From the NCBI GenBank assembly GCA_964526785.1, contig CAZGMJ010000068.1, forward strand, positions 1-27,545: a DNA stretch of 27,545 nucleotides, written 5' to 3'. Source of the stretch: CAZGMJ01 sp964526785 (GTDB lineage: Bacteria; Planctomycetota; Phycisphaerae; Sedimentisphaerales; Anaerobacaceae). The notes beneath the pieces are model-generated. The model ran no database searches, was not told where the DNA came from, and saw only the letters and a list, made by a program, of their open reading frames with translations. The position numbers were made by a program, and so were the translations under genes. Of the stretch, positions 1 through 7,502 are shown piece by piece (within the stretch, counting starts at the first letter, position 1; each line of letters opens with the position of its first letter).

Positions 1-170
1 TCCAATCTGGTTTTACCCATCGGCTCCGCGACGGGAAAAACCATATCTATTTTCGAAACGGGTAAAAGAACCGGCGAAGACGCGATGCGGAACCAAAGAG
101 GGCTGGTCGGAGGCGGGATTTGGCTGTAGAATACCTTAGGAATTGATTTTGTTTTTGAGGGTTCTGTCTG
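1..170. other. Window edge, upstream of the first gene; possible end of a cut-off gene
   Basis: No gene can be assigned here. One plus-strand frame is open from base 1 to a TAG at 127-129 and could be the last 42 codons of a gene that starts outside the window. A second frame is open over nearly the same stretch, and neither translation resembles a family I know. The rest is the upstream region of the gene starting at 171, with GAGG about 11 bases before its ATG. Confidence 0.2.
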
Positions 171-881
171 ATGCAAAGATTGTATTTGGTTATAGGATTG
201 ACAGCGTTGTCGCTCGTGATTGGCTGTTCGAGCGGAGGCAAAGGGCCGGCGTCGAAGCAGGAAAGGGCGGCCGAGCGGATGATCGCGGCCAGCGAAGGGC
301 ATTTAGCGCCGGTGTACGGGCCGCTGGCCGAGCAGATTGTGCGGGATTACGACCTTAAGCGGGCCGAAGGCGTGGGGCTGGATATCGGCAGCGGACCGGG
401 AACGCTGATCGTTGAGCTATGCAAGCGGACGCAGATGCACTGGATCAACGTGGATATCAATCCGCATTTCTTTGGTTATTTCCTCGATCGGGCTGCGGAG
501 GCGGGTTGCTCGTGTTGCGTTAGTGCGGTCCAGGCGGATGTGCACCATTTGCCTTTCCGAGATGGCTACGCGCAGATGATCGTCTCGCGTGGCTCATATC
601 GTTTCTGGAATGACAAGGTCCGGGCGTTCAGCGAAATACATCGTGTACTGCGGCCGGGCGGGGTGGCTTTTATCGGTCGCGGGTTGCCCAGGGACTTTCC
701 ACTCAAGCTGGCCGGCAAAGTACGTTCGGGACATCCGATGAACTATGATCCACAACAAAAAGCCGCCGAACTGCAGTCGATTATGCGTCAGCTTGGCATC
801 GAGGACTACCGAATCATTGTCCCTGACAAAGGCAAGGCCGAAGGCATCAATTACGGGGTCTGGATCGAGTTCCGAAAATAG
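171..881 (+). CDS. Exported lipoprotein with a class I SAM-dependent methyltransferase domain
   Basis: The protein has 236 residues. It begins with a lipoprotein signal peptide: a hydrophobic stretch ending in the lipobox L-V-I-G-C, with Cys19 as the lipidated residue, followed by a Gly/Ser/Lys-rich linker. A Methyltransf_11/25-type fold follows. Motif I is LDIGSGPGT at residues 70-78, an acidic loop VDIN comes shortly after, and the typical post-motif segment ending RVLRPGG is near residue 160. The SAM-binding loop looks intact, which suggests real cofactor binding. The oddity is location: SAM is cytoplasmic, while the lipobox predicts membrane anchoring on the outer face of a membrane. The substrate is unknown. 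The downstream neighbour is convergent, so the gene is probably transcribed alone. The fold is confident; methyltransferase activity is inferred. Confidence 0.85.
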   Translation: MQRLYLVIGLTALSLVIGCSSGGKGPASKQERAAERMIAASEGHLAPVYGPLAEQIVRDYDLKRAEGVGLDIGSGPGTLIVELCKRTQMHWINVDINPHFFGYFLDRAAEAGCSCCVSAVQADVHHLPFRDGYAQMIVSRGSYRFWNDKVRAFSEIHRVLRPGGVAFIGRGLPRDFPLKLAGKVRSGHPMNYDPQQKAAELQSIMRQLGIEDYRIIVPDKGKAEGINYGVWIEFRK

Positions 882-969
882 CATCTTTCGCTTCTGCGGC
901 TTGAGCGCCAGAAACCATCGCAGTCAGAACGGCCATCTCTTTTTTGGCGGTTGCAGTCTGTTTCGTGTG

Positions 970-2124
970 CTACTTGAGCATATTGCGGAGGTAGATGTGT
1001 TCGTCTCCTCGCCAGGGTTTTGAGCAGATGTCTATGTCGCCGTCGCGGTCGACGTCGGCGGCTTTGGCCTCATGGCAGCGTTTGCCGGAGAGAATCGTAT
1101 GTTCGGTCCATTTGCCGGCCCTGCCGTCGGCATTTTCCCAGATGAACCATTTGTGTGTGGTCTTATTGAGCGGGCCGCCGCCTGAGAATACATCCAGATC
1201 GCCGTCGTTGTCGAAATCGGCAACTGCAAGCGAGTGGAAATCCTGGTCGGTGTGCGCCGGCGATATCAGCCTGCACTGCCATTTCTCAGCCTTGCCTTTG
1301 TTATCGAACCAGAAGACCCGGCCGTCGGTGGTATCGGCCTCGGCTTCGACAATATCGAGATCGCCATCTTCGTCCAGATCGCAGACCCAGGTTTTGATAG
1401 CCAGGCCGTAGCGGTCGGGTCGATTGCCGCCCGGCGGGGTCAGGTCGGCGTGCTCCTGCCACTTGAGCCCCTTGCCGTCCTTGTTCTCAAACCAGACATC
1501 GCCTCGGACCACATCGTTGTCTCCATCGCCATCGAGATCGCCGACACCCGCAGGATCGACGCCGCCGTGGATACCCTTGCCTATCTTGTGCTCGATCCAT
1601 TTGTCACGGGGGTCCTTGGGAATACTGTACCATACCGTGACCACGTGAGCCTTGTCGTTGCTGCATGCGACGACGTCGAGTTTGCCGTCACCGTCGATAT
1701 CCGCGGCTACGTTGTCGTGGCAACTGATAGCTCCGTTGTCGTGTCGAACGAATGGTTCTGTGCGAGGCTTGCCTGTATTGCGATACCAGGCCGTTCCGGA
1801 AACCTGATCGACCCACCCATCGCCATTGATGTCAAATGCGCATCCCCCGACGTCGGTACGTGCTCCCGATCCCATATCGTGGCGTTTCCAGTTGTCGGGA
1901 CCTTTGTACTCGAACCACCACATCCTGCCCCGCTGGCCGACGACCCAATCCAAATCACCGTCCTTGTCTATGTCCACCAGCGAGGTCTGGCCCATACTTC
2001 TGCCAATCTTGTCGATTGTGTGGGATTCGAATTCGGGCATGTCTGCGCGGACAGATAAACACAGGAATGCTGTTAGCATGAGGGAGAGCGAAAGCGGGTT
2101 TTGTGAATCTGCGTGTTTTCGCAT
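970..2124 (-). CDS. Secreted FG-GAP/VCBS repeat beta-propeller protein
   Basis: The protein has 384 residues when started at the ATG at 2124, which has AGGAGG at 2131-2136 six bases upstream. A longer in-frame start at 2166 has no such site and would spoil the signal peptide. The N-terminus is a Sec signal peptide ending near V-R-A. The rest contains at least seven acidic calcium-loop motifs of the form D-x-D-x-D-G-D/K-x-D (for example DIDKDGDLD, DIDGDGKLD, DLDEDGDLD, DFDNDGDLD, DVDRDGDID). They are spaced about 45-55 residues apart and separated by W-rich strands. This is the FG-GAP/VCBS propeller pattern, usually a calcium-stabilised scaffold for carbohydrate or protein contacts, and the family is much expanded in planctomycetes. 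No catalytic domain is attached. The specific ligand is unknown. Confidence 0.9.
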   Translation of the reverse strand: MRKHADSQNPLSLSLMLTAFLCLSVRADMPEFESHTIDKIGRSMGQTSLVDIDKDGDLDWVVGQRGRMWWFEYKGPDNWKRHDMGSGARTDVGGCAFDINGDGWVDQVSGTAWYRNTGKPRTEPFVRHDNGAISCHDNVAADIDGDGKLDVVACSNDKAHVVTVWYSIPKDPRDKWIEHKIGKGIHGGVDPAGVGDLDGDGDNDVVRGDVWFENKDGKGLKWQEHADLTPPGGNRPDRYGLAIKTWVCDLDEDGDLDIVEAEADTTDGRVFWFDNKGKAEKWQCRLISPAHTDQDFHSLAVADFDNDGDLDVFSGGGPLNKTTHKWFIWENADGRAGKWTEHTILSGKRCHEAKAADVDRDGDIDICSKPWRGDEHIYLRNMLK

Positions 2125-2199
2125 TATGAACCTCCTGATATTGCGGCTTCGCCTCGGTTGTGGCAATTCAATTCTGTCAGCCGGGGGTTTGCACGCGGC

Positions 2200-2664
2200 C
2201 TACTGTATGACATACTGGGACACCTTCCACGAACCGTCATCGGTCAGTATGGGGGTAATCGTCTCGGTGGCATTCGCCTTATTCTCAAAGGCTGTTTCGT
2301 ACTGGATAATAACGTATTGGCCTTCGGGTACGCCTGGAGCGACGGTCGTATACTGCCTGGATTTAAGATTCCGCGAGACTACCTTGCCCAGTCGGCCGCG
2401 AAAAACCTTCATCTGATTCCTCCACTGATCGATGGGCACAATCTCTTTAAAGATTCCTGCGGTCTGTTCCCAGGCTTGCTGGTAGTCGCCCTGGTCAAGC
2501 ACCGCGAGCCATTGTTCGGCGCACTCGACCGCGGCTTTCTCTGCCCCGGGATTGCTTTGCGCTGCGGGACCATGGCCGTCGTCCCGCTCATCTTTGCCTT
2601 TGCAGCCCGCCATGAGCAGAATACACACACTTACTGCGACAATCGTCCACACGGTCTTCTTCAT
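2200..2664 (-). CDS. DUF4019-type lipoprotein
   Basis: The protein has 154 residues. The signal peptide ends in the lipobox L-M-A-G-C (Cys21), followed by a charged linker with several Lys, Asp and Glu. From about residue 48 the domain has the pattern seen in DUF4019 proteins: a helix with A-x-x-W-L-x-x-x-D-x-G-D-Y-x-x-A-W, then the W-x-x-x-M-x-x-x-R-x-x-L-G-x-V segment, then strands with G-x-Y-V-I-I-Q-Y-x-T and a closing D-D-G-S-W-K-V. This is an NTF2/cystatin-like fold with no known enzymatic role. A purine-rich AAGGAAAGGATAAGG tract precedes the ATG. It lies upstream of the FG-GAP gene on the same strand, 75 bases apart, so co-transcription is possible. Its function is unknown. Confidence 0.85.
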   Translation of the reverse strand: MKKTVWTIVAVSVCILLMAGCKGKDERDDGHGPAAQSNPGAEKAAVECAEQWLAVLDQGDYQQAWEQTAGIFKEIVPIDQWRNQMKVFRGRLGKVVSRNLKSRQYTTVAPGVPEGQYVIIQYETAFENKANATETITPILTDDGSWKVSQYVIQ

Positions 2665-2785
2665 AGCCTTATCCTTTCCTTGGATTGCTCAATTGCGCTG
2701 CCACATTATGGTCAACGGGCGACGCGAAGTGAAGCGAAAAGTGGCTCGCCGGAGCCGGTTTGCAGAGGTGTGCTGCTGGTTGGCG

Positions 2786-2814
2786 TTGCAATAGCGCAGA
2801 GGTGTTAGTACACT
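2786..2814 (+). promoter_or_regulatory. Candidate sigma70 promoter for the rhamnosidase gene
   Basis: TTGCAA (2786-2791) and TACACT (2809-2814) are separated by 17 bases, with four of six matches to each consensus box. It points at the GH78 gene, with a leader of about 48 bases. The rest of the divergent gap 2665-2868 shows no stronger candidate. Confidence 0.3.
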
Positions 2815-2868
2815 TGGGCCGGCATTTAGCCACGAACCAGACGATATATCAGTTTGAGGTCATGTGCG

Positions 2869-5697
2869 ATGAGAAACGTCCTGGAAGCTTTGGGATCAGT
2901 AGTAGTTGCAGTCTTGGTGACTTGCGGGGGCTGTTCCTCTTTTCAGGCGGCGCCGGGGTCCGGGGCTGCCCGGAATCAGGCCAGCGTAGAGGTGGATGAC
3001 TTGCGCTGCGAGTATCTGTCCAATCCACTCGGGATTGATGTGGTGCGGCCCCGCCTGAGTTGGAAGCTGCAGATTACGGACACGAGCGTTCGCGGCCAGC
3101 GCCAGACCGCCTACCGGATACTTGTGGCGAGCATGAGGGATTTGCTCGATATCAACAGCGCTGATCTGTGGGATTCCGGCGTGGTTCGCTCGGATCAATC
3201 GGTGCACGTGCTCTACGCCGGCATGCCGCTTGCCTCCCGTTCGGCTTGTTACTGGAAGGTGCAGGTGCGGGATGAAAACGGCACCTGGTCGGACTGGAGT
3301 GAACCGGCGAAATGGACCGTTGGGCTACTTGATGAATCCGACTGGCGGGCCGAGTGGATCGGAACCGACGAGGTCTTTGTGCGCAGAAAGGGCTGGCCGC
3401 CGCCTGATAATACCGTGCCTGATCCGTGGCTGCGAAAGGTCTTCACTTTGGATGACGAGCCTGTCTCGGCGCTTATCTACGTTGCTTCGGTTGGTTATCA
3501 CGAGTTGCACGTTAACGGCCGGAAGGTCGGCGACGCGGTGCTGTCGCCCAGTGTGGCGAACCATCGCAAGCGGGCGCGCTACATGACCTACGATATCAGC
3601 GAGCATCTGCGGCCGGGCAGGAATGTGATCGGTTTGTGGTTGGGGGTTTCCTGGTCGATATTCCCACACTATAAAACGCCCGACAAACCCCAGACGCCTA
3701 TCGTGATCGCTCAGGCGGATATCAAACTGCCGGGCGGCCGGAAGGCTCAGGTTGTCACCGATGCGAGTTGGAGGACGCACCCCAGCCCCAACACACTTTG
3801 GGGCGTTTGGGATTTCATGCACTTCGGGGGCGAGGAGTACGATGCCCGCAAAGAGCTGCCCGAATGGTGCTCGGTTGATTTGGATGATTCGAAATGGGAT
3901 TTTGCAGCCGTGTATTCGCCCGACCTGATTCTCTCGGCGGAGATGGTCGAGCCTAATCGAAAGATCCAGAGGATCGACCCGGTCAGTGTGGAAGAGGTTT
4001 CCGAGGGCGTGTATCGCGTGGATCTTGGTGTCAATATGAACGGCTGGCTGGAGGCGGATGTTGCAGGCGAGCCCGGTCGGGAAATTGAATTCAACTTCTC
4101 CGAGCGGGCCGACCAGGAGATGACGCATCGTCTGCGCAGCAAATACATTGTCGGGCCGGAGGGAAAGGGAACATTTCGCAATCGCTTCAACTATTTTGCC
4201 GGGCGGTGGGTGCAGATCGAGGGCATGAAAGACAAGCCCGATCTGGACCAGATCCGCGCATACATGGTGCGGACGGACTATAGCCGGGCGGGGCATTTCG
4301 AGTGTTCCAATGAGTTGTTAAACGATATCTATGACACTACGCTCTGGACGTTTGAGAATCTGAGTCTCGGCGGATATGTAGTGGACTGCCCCCAGCGCGA
4401 GCGTATGGGCTATGGTGGCGATGCCCATGCGACAACGGAGACCGGGCTGGACAATTACAGTCTCGGAGCGTTCTACACCAAATGGAGCCAGGATTGGCGT
4501 GACGTGCAGGGCGGCGGCAGCCGATGGGGCACCGACGAGAACAAGGAAGGGGCCGACGACGAGAACGACCCCACAATTCTCGGCAATCTGCCCTACACAG
4601 CCCCGACATATTGGGGTGGGGGCGGCCCCGCGTGGAGCGGTTATTGTGTGACGCTGCCCTGGGAAGTGTACGAGCAGTACGGCGATGTGCGGATTCTGGA
4701 GATCAATTTTCCGACCATACAGCGGTGGCTGGCATTTCTTGAGACCAAAGCGAAGGACGACATGCTTGTTCGCTGGGGCGGCAAATGGGATTTCCTGGGC
4801 GACTGGCTGTGGCCGGGGGCTGAAGGTGTCAACGGTGATACCGTCGAGACGCTCTTTTTCAACAACTGCTTCTGGATATACAATCTGGAGACAGCTGCCA
4901 GGATTGCCCATGCATTAGGCGAAGACGATGCCGCTGCGAAATACCATATCCGGGCGGACAAAGTACGCAAAGCGGTGCATGCAAAGTTCTACAAACCCGA
5001 TGAGCATGGCTACGTGAACAATTTCCAGGCTTATCTTGCGATTGCGCTTCTGGTGGACCTGCCGCCGGATGATGTCAAAGATGCGGTCTGGCAGCGCTTT
5101 GAGGATGAAATACGAATCCATCGCAAGGGGCATTTCTGGGGCGGCATTACAGGCGGTTACTTCATCGTCAAGACTTTGCTGGAATTCAACAGGCCCGACC
5201 TGATGTTCGAGATGGCCACAAAAGAGGACTATCCAGGCTGGGGCGACATGCTGCGAAAGGGTGCGACCACTGTTTGGGAGTCCTGGCCGGGTGATAAGTC
5301 GCTGCTGCACAGCTCCTATCTGCACATCGGGGCCTGGTATATGGAGGGACTCGGCGGCATTCAAATCGACCCGCATCATCCGGGCATGCAGCATTTCATA
5401 TTGAGGCCCGCGATTCTCAACAGGCCTTCGCTGACCTGGGTCAAAACAAGCTACGAATCGCTTTACGGCCGGATAGTCAGTCAATGGCGTTTGAAGCCAG
5501 GGATGGTGCAGGTGCACGTGATCGTACCGCCAAATGCGACAGCCACGCTCGTACTGCCGGCTGAGGATGCAGCCGATGTCCGTGAGAGCGGTTTGCCGCT
5601 GGCGGATGCGGCGGGAGTGGGCGAGGTGCGCGAGGAGCAAGAGTTAGTGAAGGTCAAGCTTATGCCCGGCCGCTATGCGTTTACTATCACGAATTGA
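2869..5697 (+). CDS. Exported alpha-L-rhamnosidase, glycoside hydrolase family 78
   Basis: The protein has 942 residues from the ATG at 2869, which has GAGG about nine bases upstream; an upstream in-frame TTG at 2854 is rejected. A signal peptide ends in a C-G-G-C-S-S segment that may or may not be lipidated. The order fits GH78: an N-terminal fibronectin-like part with R-P-R-L-S-W (about residues 60-65), a second beta-sandwich with V-N-G-x-K-V-G-D, a jelly-roll part, an (alpha/alpha)6 barrel and a C-terminal beta-sandwich. The barrel holds DCPQRERMGYGGDA, with Asp506, Glu511 and Asp518 at the spacing of the substrate-binding and acid residues of Bacillus RhaB. TTVWESW supplies a further conserved Glu804. 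It should release terminal alpha-L-rhamnose by inversion from rhamnogalacturonan I side chains, glycosides or ulvan-type chains. It appears full length and intact. Confidence 0.95.
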   Translation: MRNVLEALGSVVVAVLVTCGGCSSFQAAPGSGAARNQASVEVDDLRCEYLSNPLGIDVVRPRLSWKLQITDTSVRGQRQTAYRILVASMRDLLDINSADLWDSGVVRSDQSVHVLYAGMPLASRSACYWKVQVRDENGTWSDWSEPAKWTVGLLDESDWRAEWIGTDEVFVRRKGWPPPDNTVPDPWLRKVFTLDDEPVSALIYVASVGYHELHVNGRKVGDAVLSPSVANHRKRARYMTYDISEHLRPGRNVIGLWLGVSWSIFPHYKTPDKPQTPIVIAQADIKLPGGRKAQVVTDASWRTHPSPNTLWGVWDFMHFGGEEYDARKELPEWCSVDLDDSKWDFAAVYSPDLILSAEMVEPNRKIQRIDPVSVEEVSEGVYRVDLGVNMNGWLEADVAGEPGREIEFNFSERADQEMTHRLRSKYIVGPEGKGTFRNRFNYFAGRWVQIEGMKDKPDLDQIRAYMVRTDYSRAGHFECSNELLNDIYDTTLWTFENLSLGGYVVDCPQRERMGYGGDAHATTETGLDNYSLGAFYTKWSQDWRDVQGGGSRWGTDENKEGADDENDPTILGNLPYTAPTYWGGGGPAWSGYCVTLPWEVYEQYGDVRILEINFPTIQRWLAFLETKAKDDMLVRWGGKWDFLGDWLWPGAEGVNGDTVETLFFNNCFWIYNLETAARIAHALGEDDAAAKYHIRADKVRKAVHAKFYKPDEHGYVNNFQAYLAIALLVDLPPDDVKDAVWQRFEDEIRIHRKGHFWGGITGGYFIVKTLLEFNRPDLMFEMATKEDYPGWGDMLRKGATTVWESWPGDKSLLHSSYLHIGAWYMEGLGGIQIDPHHPGMQHFILRPAILNRPSLTWVKTSYESLYGRIVSQWRLKPGMVQVHVIVPPNATATLVLPAEDAADVRESGLPLADAAGVGEVREEQELVKVKLMPGRYAFTITN

Positions 5698-5779
5698 GGG
5701 CTTCGTGCAGATTTGCGTACAGCGCAATCGTGTGACGTGAAGGATGGGCACGCATGCGAGTGGATGCGGAGCGGCCCAA

Positions 5780-5838
5780 AATCCCCCCGTGAAGCGGGGA
5801 TTACGCGCAAAAAAAAGAGCGAATATCGGGCGTCTTTT
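5780..5838 (+). terminator. Hairpins downstream of the rhamnosidase, possible transcript end
   Basis: Two foldable elements lie about 80-140 bases after the GH78 stop. The first pairs AATCCCC with GGGGATT (5780-5802). The second is an A-run/T-run pair, AAAAGA (5813-5818) with TCTTTT (5833-5838), which could end transcription in either direction. Neither is a textbook GC stem followed by a T-run, so support is modest. Confidence 0.3.
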
Positions 5839-5841
5839 CTG

Positions 5842-5870
5842 TTGCTGTTCATCGGCACAAGTGGTATTAT
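5842..5870 (+). promoter_or_regulatory. Candidate promoter of intergenic RNA 1
   Basis: TTGCTG (5842-5847) and TATTAT (5865-5870) are 17 bases apart, giving a predicted start near 5877. No convincing gene lies downstream on the plus strand before the terminator at 6010-6067, so a short untranslated transcript is the simplest product. Confidence 0.4.
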
Positions 5871-5876
5871 CCAATC

Positions 5877-6067
5877 AGGTTCTATGGAGAATTCCTTGTG
5901 TCCGCCTGAACGGGAGGATCGGTGTTTGAGGTTTCCAGTCAGTTTGGTTGTTTGGCAGGCGTGAACCTCTGCCTCGCACAGGCGTACCATTAGTATACAA
6001 GACTTTTCACGGGCTGGGGTACTTAGACTCCTCTTCCTCTCTCCCAACCTCAGCCCGTTATTTTTTT
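5877..6067 (+). ncRNA. Candidate small RNA 1 (about 190 nt), related at its 3' end to candidate 2
   Basis: The boundaries run from the predicted promoter to the end of the strong terminator. The only ATG frame is 26 codons (5884-5964) with a poor ribosome binding site. Internally, GAGGTT can pair with AACCTC, and GCCT with AGGC. The 3' part carries ACTTT, nine bases ahead of the GGGC of the terminal stem, exactly as in the unit ending at 7502. It also has the same 8-base loop word TTCCTCTC. The pyrimidine loop could pair with purine-rich ribosome binding sites, as in known CU-loop small RNAs of other bacteria. Transcription is inferred only; the alternative is that just the terminator is functional. 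Confidence 0.35.
6010..6067 (+). terminator. Intrinsic terminator with a pyrimidine-rich loop, copy 1
   Basis: CGGGCTGGGGT (6010-6020) pairs over 11 bp, including one G-U, with ACCTCAGCCCG (6047-6057). The 26-base loop is CT-rich and contains TTCCTCTC. The stem is followed by TTATTTTTTT (6058-6067). It lies over 300 bases beyond the rhamnosidase stop and acts on the plus strand. Confidence 0.75.
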
Positions 6068-6305
6068 GCGCATACAGAGGGGAAGATCATCTGATATGAA
6101 TACACTTTCGGAGTAAACAGCCTGGCAAGCGTGGCTCGCTCAAGGGCCAGAACCTGGGAGGTGCTAACGTATTCTTTACTGGATTTGCCTTCGACACGGG
6201 GGTCTTTCTGACGGCACCCTTAAGGGATGACTCTGGTGCGATTGGGCCTGGCGGGACGTGCCAGAAGACGGATGTACGGTCCGCCAACATGCGACTTGGT
6301 CAGAG
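6068..6305. other. Intergenic stretch without an identifiable gene
   Basis: This lies between terminator copy 1 and the 3' end of the cysteine synthase gene. A plus-strand frame is open from about 6097 into the antisense of cysK but has no usable start and no family resemblance. I see no repeat, RNA or terminator that I can support here. Confidence 0.5.
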
Positions 6306-7193
6306 TCAGAGCAGTGCGGTACTGAAATATCGCTCGGCGCGGTCCGGCAAAACTGTTGTGACATTGCCCTTCATATTCCGCGCGATCTTCCTCGCGGCCC
6401 AAACGTTTGCGCCGGAACTGATGCCGACGAGCAGGCCCAGATCCGCCCCCAACTGGCGTGTGGTTTGTATAGCATCGTCGTCGCTGACCTCGATCACGTC
6501 ATCGACCAGGGCCACATTCAGTACATCCGGTATAAAACCGTCTCCGATTCCCTGAATCTGATGGAGACCGGGTTCGTGCCCGAGGATTGCAGAGCGATCC
6601 TTTGGTTCGACAGCGACTATTCTGATATCGGGCTTCTGTTCTTTCAGGAACGATCCGACGCCCTGTAGGGTCCCTCCGCTTCCGACGCCGGCCACGAAGC
6701 AGTCGATCTTGCCGCCCATTTGCCTCCAAAGTTCGCGGGCGGTCTGTTCGTAGTGCACACGTGGATTGGCCGGGTTTTGGAATTGCTGCGGAACGAACAG
6801 GCGGTCGTCCTCGGCGGCCATTTTCTCTACCCGCGCAACCGCTCCGGCGATGCCTTCTTCGTCAGGAATCAGAACGAGTTCCGCACCGAGGGCTGTGATG
6901 AGTTTCTTACGTTCTTCGCTCATGCCTTCGGGCATGACGATTCGGACCTTATGGCCCATCAGTCGGCCAACCAGGGCCAGCCCTATGCCCGTGTTGCCGC
7001 TCGTAGGCTCGGTAATAATCGAATCGGGCTTGAGTTTGCCGTCCCGACGAGCAGCCTCGAGCATGGCCAGGGCCACGCGATCTTTGATGCTGCCGCCGGG
7101 ATTCAAGAATTCGGCCTTGGCGAAGATCGCTTCGCCCTTGAGTTGCAGGAGTGGGGTGTTCCCTATCAGTTCGAGTATATTGTCTGTAAGCAT
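6306..7193 (-). CDS. cysK: Cysteine synthase (O-acetylserine sulfhydrylase), PLP-dependent
   Basis: The protein has 295 residues, slightly short but complete for the family (about 300-310). It replaces the acetyl group of O-acetyl-L-serine with sulfide to give cysteine, in the cytoplasm. Seen in sequence: the N-terminal signature I-G-N-T-P-L (10-15); N-P-G-G-S-I-K-D-R with PLP Lys37; the substrate loop T-S-G-N-T-G (64-69); the phosphate-binding G-S-G-G-T (171-175); I-S-S-G-A-N near 255; and L-P-D-R-A-E-R-Y-F-S-T at the C-terminus. The last motif is typical of CysK/CysM rather than cystathionine beta-synthase. Start: ATG at 7193 with AGGA about eight bases upstream. The gene stands alone between the two candidate RNA units, and its promoter overlaps the second one. 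CysM or a related OASS isoform is the alternative. Confidence 0.93.
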   Translation of the reverse strand: MLTDNILELIGNTPLLQLKGEAIFAKAEFLNPGGSIKDRVALAMLEAARRDGKLKPDSIITEPTSGNTGIGLALVGRLMGHKVRIVMPEGMSEERKKLITALGAELVLIPDEEGIAGAVARVEKMAAEDDRLFVPQQFQNPANPRVHYEQTARELWRQMGGKIDCFVAGVGSGGTLQGVGSFLKEQKPDIRIVAVEPKDRSAILGHEPGLHQIQGIGDGFIPDVLNVALVDDVIEVSDDDAIQTTRQLGADLGLLVGISSGANVWAARKIARNMKGNVTTVLPDRAERYFSTALL

Positions 7194-7247
7194 TAAAACG
7201 GTCCTGTATTGTGTCGGCGGCCACGAAAAATTAAACTTGTGCGAATT

Positions 7248-7276
7248 ATTCTAATACGGCCCTTGACAAAGGGCAA
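7248..7276 (-). promoter_or_regulatory. Candidate sigma70 promoter of cysteine synthase
   Basis: On the minus strand TTGCCC (7276-7271) and TAGAAT (7253-7248) are 17 bases apart. The predicted start is near 7241, giving a leader of about 48 bases before the ATG at 7193. It overlaps the divergent plus-strand promoter at 7263-7291. Confidence 0.5.
7259..7274. promoter_or_regulatory. Palindrome over two overlapping divergent promoters, candidate operator
   Basis: GCCCTT (7259-7264) and AAGGGC (7269-7274) form a perfect 6 + 6 inverted repeat with a GACA centre. It covers the plus-strand -35 box and reaches into the minus-strand -35 box, so a protein bound here would block both promoters. No regulator gene is in the window. 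Confidence 0.35.
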
Positions 7277-7291
7277 GGTGCAGGCTATATT
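7263..7291 (+). promoter_or_regulatory. Strong sigma70 promoter of intergenic RNA 2
   Basis: A consensus TTGACA (7263-7268) and TATATT (7286-7291) are separated by exactly 17 bases, the best promoter match in the window. The predicted start is near 7298. The first plus-strand gene begins only at 7763, and a strong terminator at 7447-7502 lies between. Confidence 0.6.
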
Positions 7292-7297
7292 AGACTT

Positions 7298-7502
7298 GTG
7301 AGGTTTGACACGGGTGGCTATCAGTTAAGATCCGAAACCAACTTAGGTTTCCGAGTTGCCTCGCAAAAAAAGATTTTCAGATTGACAGGATTTTTGTCGC
7401 ACACTATATTGCTCTATCGTATAATCAAATAAGTAAAGCACTTTAACAGGGCTGGGGATATCTCGCTTTTTCCTCTCCCTCCGCACCTCAGCCCTGTTTT
7501 TT
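7298..7502 (+). ncRNA. Candidate small RNA 2 (about 205 nt), or an attenuated leader
   Basis: The unit runs from a near-consensus promoter to a strong intrinsic terminator. It contains no ATG; one GTG frame (7298-7432, 44 codons) lacks a ribosome binding site. GAAACC (7334-7339) pairs with GGTTTC (7346-7351) in a 6-bp hairpin. A second TATAAT (7420-7425) could start a shorter RNA of about 70 nt. The 3' part matches candidate 1 in the ACTTT word, the GGGCTGGGG/CCTCAGCCC stem, the TTCCTCTC loop word and the T-run. Because the unit sits in a divergent gap, there is no upstream plus-strand gene to terminate. The alternative is an attenuator for the FAD oxidoreductase gene at 7763. Confidence 0.4.
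7447..7502 (+). terminator. Intrinsic terminator with a pyrimidine-rich loop, copy 2
   Basis: CAGGGCTGGGG (7447-7457) pairs over 11 bp, including one G-U, with CCTCAGCCCTG (7486-7496). The 28-base CT-rich loop contains TTCCTCTC, and TTTTTT (7497-7502) follows. Stem and loop word are near-identical to the copy at 6010-6067. Confidence 0.8.

Noticed and set aside
1234..2058. Long plus-strand frame (274 codons) opposite the FG-GAP gene
   Set aside because: It is the complement of the calcium-loop repeats; the minus-strand product has a signal peptide, a ribosome binding site and clear motifs.
3325..4296. Minus-strand frame of 323 codons inside the rhamnosidase gene
   Set aside because: Shadow of a GC-rich gene; no family pattern and no ribosome binding site.
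5877..6067. 6S RNA as an identity for the intergenic unit
   Set aside because: The length is suitable, but the ends do not pair with each other into the long closing stem of 6S RNA; the only strong stem is the terminator.
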